In this document: piece by piece, positions 31,967 to 32,681 of the stretch
How the letters are laid out: every line of letters starts with the position of its first letter
Position numbering within the stretch: position 1 is the first letter of the stretch
From: Methylobacterium sp. Leaf465
GTDB lineage: Bacteria > Pseudomonadota > Alphaproteobacteria > Rhizobiales > Beijerinckiaceae
Length of the DNA: 32,681 nt
Assembly: GCF_001424705.1 (NCBI RefSeq)
Contig: NZ_LMRA01000016.1
Span: 1 to 32,681, forward strand
Direction: 5' to 3'
The notes under the pieces: model-generated
What the model was told of the DNA's origin: nothing
Databases searched by the model: none
Seen by the model: the letters and a program-made list of their open reading frames with translations, nothing else
Made by a program: the position numbers and the translations under genes

Positions 31967-32336
31967 GTGTCTCCGCGCGCTGATGCTCCCTCGTGCGCGC
32001 CCGTAATCAGTCGGGATTACATCTGATACCGAAGCGGAGCGCGCTGCGAGGTCGGAGCAAAGACGCCCCGCGACGCGGCCGCGGCGCATTCCATAGGCAT
32101 GTGGCAATCGTGTGAAGATGCGGTGAATGCGCCCTCCGCCGAAATTGGGGCCGATCGGGGCCGCGGTGGCACAATCCGCCGTGGACAGGCCGAGACCGCC
32201 CCTCCCCCGCCGATCGGCACCGTGCGAGAGTACCGCCGGATAGGGGTGGGGGCGACGCATGGGGGCCCTGCGCGCCCGGCCCGGCGGTCGCCGGGGTGCC
32301 TTGCGCATGGGCGTCGTAAAAATGTGATGTTGGGTG
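31967..32336. other. 370-bp intergenic region, mostly featureless
   Basis: Separates the minus-strand secretion operon from the rRNA-type promoter. It holds the inverted repeat at 32003-32020 and otherwise GC-rich sequence in which I see no supported gene. Confidence 0.5.
32003..32020. promoter_or_regulatory. Inverted repeat upstream of the secretion operon
   Basis: GTAATC (32003-32008) and GATTAC (32015-32020) form a perfect 6-bp dyad with a 6-base centre, about 37 bases upstream of the -35-like box of the secretion operon. This is a possible activator or repressor site. Confidence 0.35.
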
Positions 32337-32365
32337 TTGACGGCCCCGGCCAGCGCCCGTATACC
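32337..32365 (+). promoter_or_regulatory. Strong sigma70-type promoter, likely rRNA operon P1
   Basis: TTGACG (32337-32342), exactly 17 bases, then TATACC (32360-32365): the best promoter match in the window. A-rich sequence (GTAAAAATG) lies just upstream, as in an UP element. It precedes the boxB/boxA leader elements by about 120-150 bases, as expected for a ribosomal RNA operon. Confidence 0.75.
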
Positions 32366-32485
32366 CCGGCTCATCGGCGCCGGCCAACGGGTTTGGCGGC
32401 GCACCGACGCTTCTGCAGAGACTTTCGGATGGGGATCCGGCGATGAGCTGGATGATCAACTGTTTTTGTCTGTAGCGGCATTGGG

Positions 32486-32506
32486 ACCGAACGGTTCGTG
32501 TTCGGT
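32486..32506 (+). promoter_or_regulatory. boxB-like hairpin of rRNA leader
   Basis: ACCGAAC (32486-32492) pairs perfectly with GTTCGGT (32500-32506) across a 7-base loop, five bases before boxA. The boxB-boxA order is that of rRNA antitermination sites. Confidence 0.6.
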
Positions 32507-32510
32507 ACAA

Positions 32511-32522
32511 TGTTCTTTGACA
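32511..32522 (+). promoter_or_regulatory. boxA antitermination site of rRNA leader
   Basis: TGTTCTTTGACA matches the rRNA boxA (E. coli TGCTCTTTAACA; alphaproteobacteria usually have TTCTTTGACA). It binds NusB/NusE so that polymerase reads through the untranslated rRNA operon. The following GAGAAAGAG...CGTGGGCGGC at 32533-32553 is the kind of sequence seen in rhizobial 16S leaders. Confidence 0.75.
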
Positions 32523-32569
32523 AGTGAATCTGAGAAAGAGAAGCGTGGGCGGCGATTTTGCTCTTGCGG

Positions 32570-32587
32570 ATCCTCTGTGAAGAGGAT
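32570..32587 (+). other. Leader hairpin, possible pre-rRNA processing element
   Basis: A perfect 7-bp stem, ATCCTCT and AGAGGAT, closed by a GTGA tetraloop, downstream of boxA. Pre-16S leaders carry such hairpins. The window ends at 32681 before any recognisable 16S sequence. Confidence 0.45.
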
Positions 32588-32681
32588 TGTGAGACGATTG
32601 CTGACACGTTTCGAGAGCTCACCGATATGGTTTGGAAACGCGCTGTATCGTTGTGTGCTTCCGTTATGATGTGATCAGCTA

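Noticed and set aside
32334..32669. A 111-codon plus frame and an 83-codon minus frame at the right edge.
   Set aside because: They run across the rRNA-type promoter, boxB and boxA, and their codon use is unlike genes of this genome.
1..32681. tRNA genes, insertion sequences, integrases, phage genes or restriction/defence operons.
   Set aside because: I looked on both strands and saw none. YhaO/YhaN resemble repair or defence nucleases but match the ordinary housekeeping pair.

Overview
The window is very GC-rich, with G or C at almost every third codon position and few strong promoters. Its small proteins (two DUF6894-type proteins, several short membrane or secreted proteins), PutA and Prs/Prt-type exporter suggest an alphaproteobacterium of the order Hyphomicrobiales, most likely Methylobacterium or Methylorubrum. 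This is inferred from gene content and codon style, not from a marker gene. It looks like ordinary chromosome. I found no transposase, integrase, phage gene, CRISPR array or tRNA.

Left part (1-9.7 kb): an HSL-type alpha/beta hydrolase; a run of small genes (a 52-residue secreted or membrane peptide, a four-cysteine 67-residue protein with its own terminator, two small membrane proteins, a secreted cysteine-containing protein, a DUF6894 protein); a topoisomerase III-like enzyme with a variant Toprim motif; a 42-residue membrane peptide; an arginase; an NsrR-type [Fe-S] regulator; and three small genes, one with a helix-turn-helix.

Middle (9.7-21 kb): the bifunctional proline catabolic enzyme PutA. 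Arginase and PutA both lead to glutamate, although they are not in one operon. Next comes a YhaO/YhaN (SbcD/SbcC-like) nuclease-ATPase pair separated by a perfect 12-bp tandem repeat, then an OmpW-like porin on the opposite strand and a membrane-bound GGDEF diguanylate cyclase behind an AT-rich promoter region.

Right part (21-32.7 kb): an unknown membrane protein follows a LysR regulator. The regulator diverges from a five-gene set: ABC binding protein, permease, ATPase, a polysaccharide-deacetylase/allantoinase-fold protein and a kynurenine-formamidase-like hydrolase. Gene overlaps and a palindromic T-N11-A site between the divergent genes suggest a regulated uptake-and-hydrolysis pathway for a nitrogen-containing (amide or formamide) compound; the substrate is unknown. 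Next are a second DUF6894 gene, an AT-rich region with a possible 48-residue gene, and a type I secretion ABC transporter plus HlyD adaptor on the minus strand. The 3' end of the adaptor gene has been copied four times in tandem.

The last 350 bases look like an rRNA operon leader: a sigma70-type promoter with 17-bp spacing, a boxB-like hairpin, a boxA sequence and a conserved-looking processing region. 16S rRNA probably begins just beyond the right edge.

I see no clearly new defence or mobile system. The best leads are the rRNA leader, the LysR-linked uptake/hydrolase cluster, the hlyD tail repeat, the Toprim variant and a set of small genes with good ribosome binding sites.
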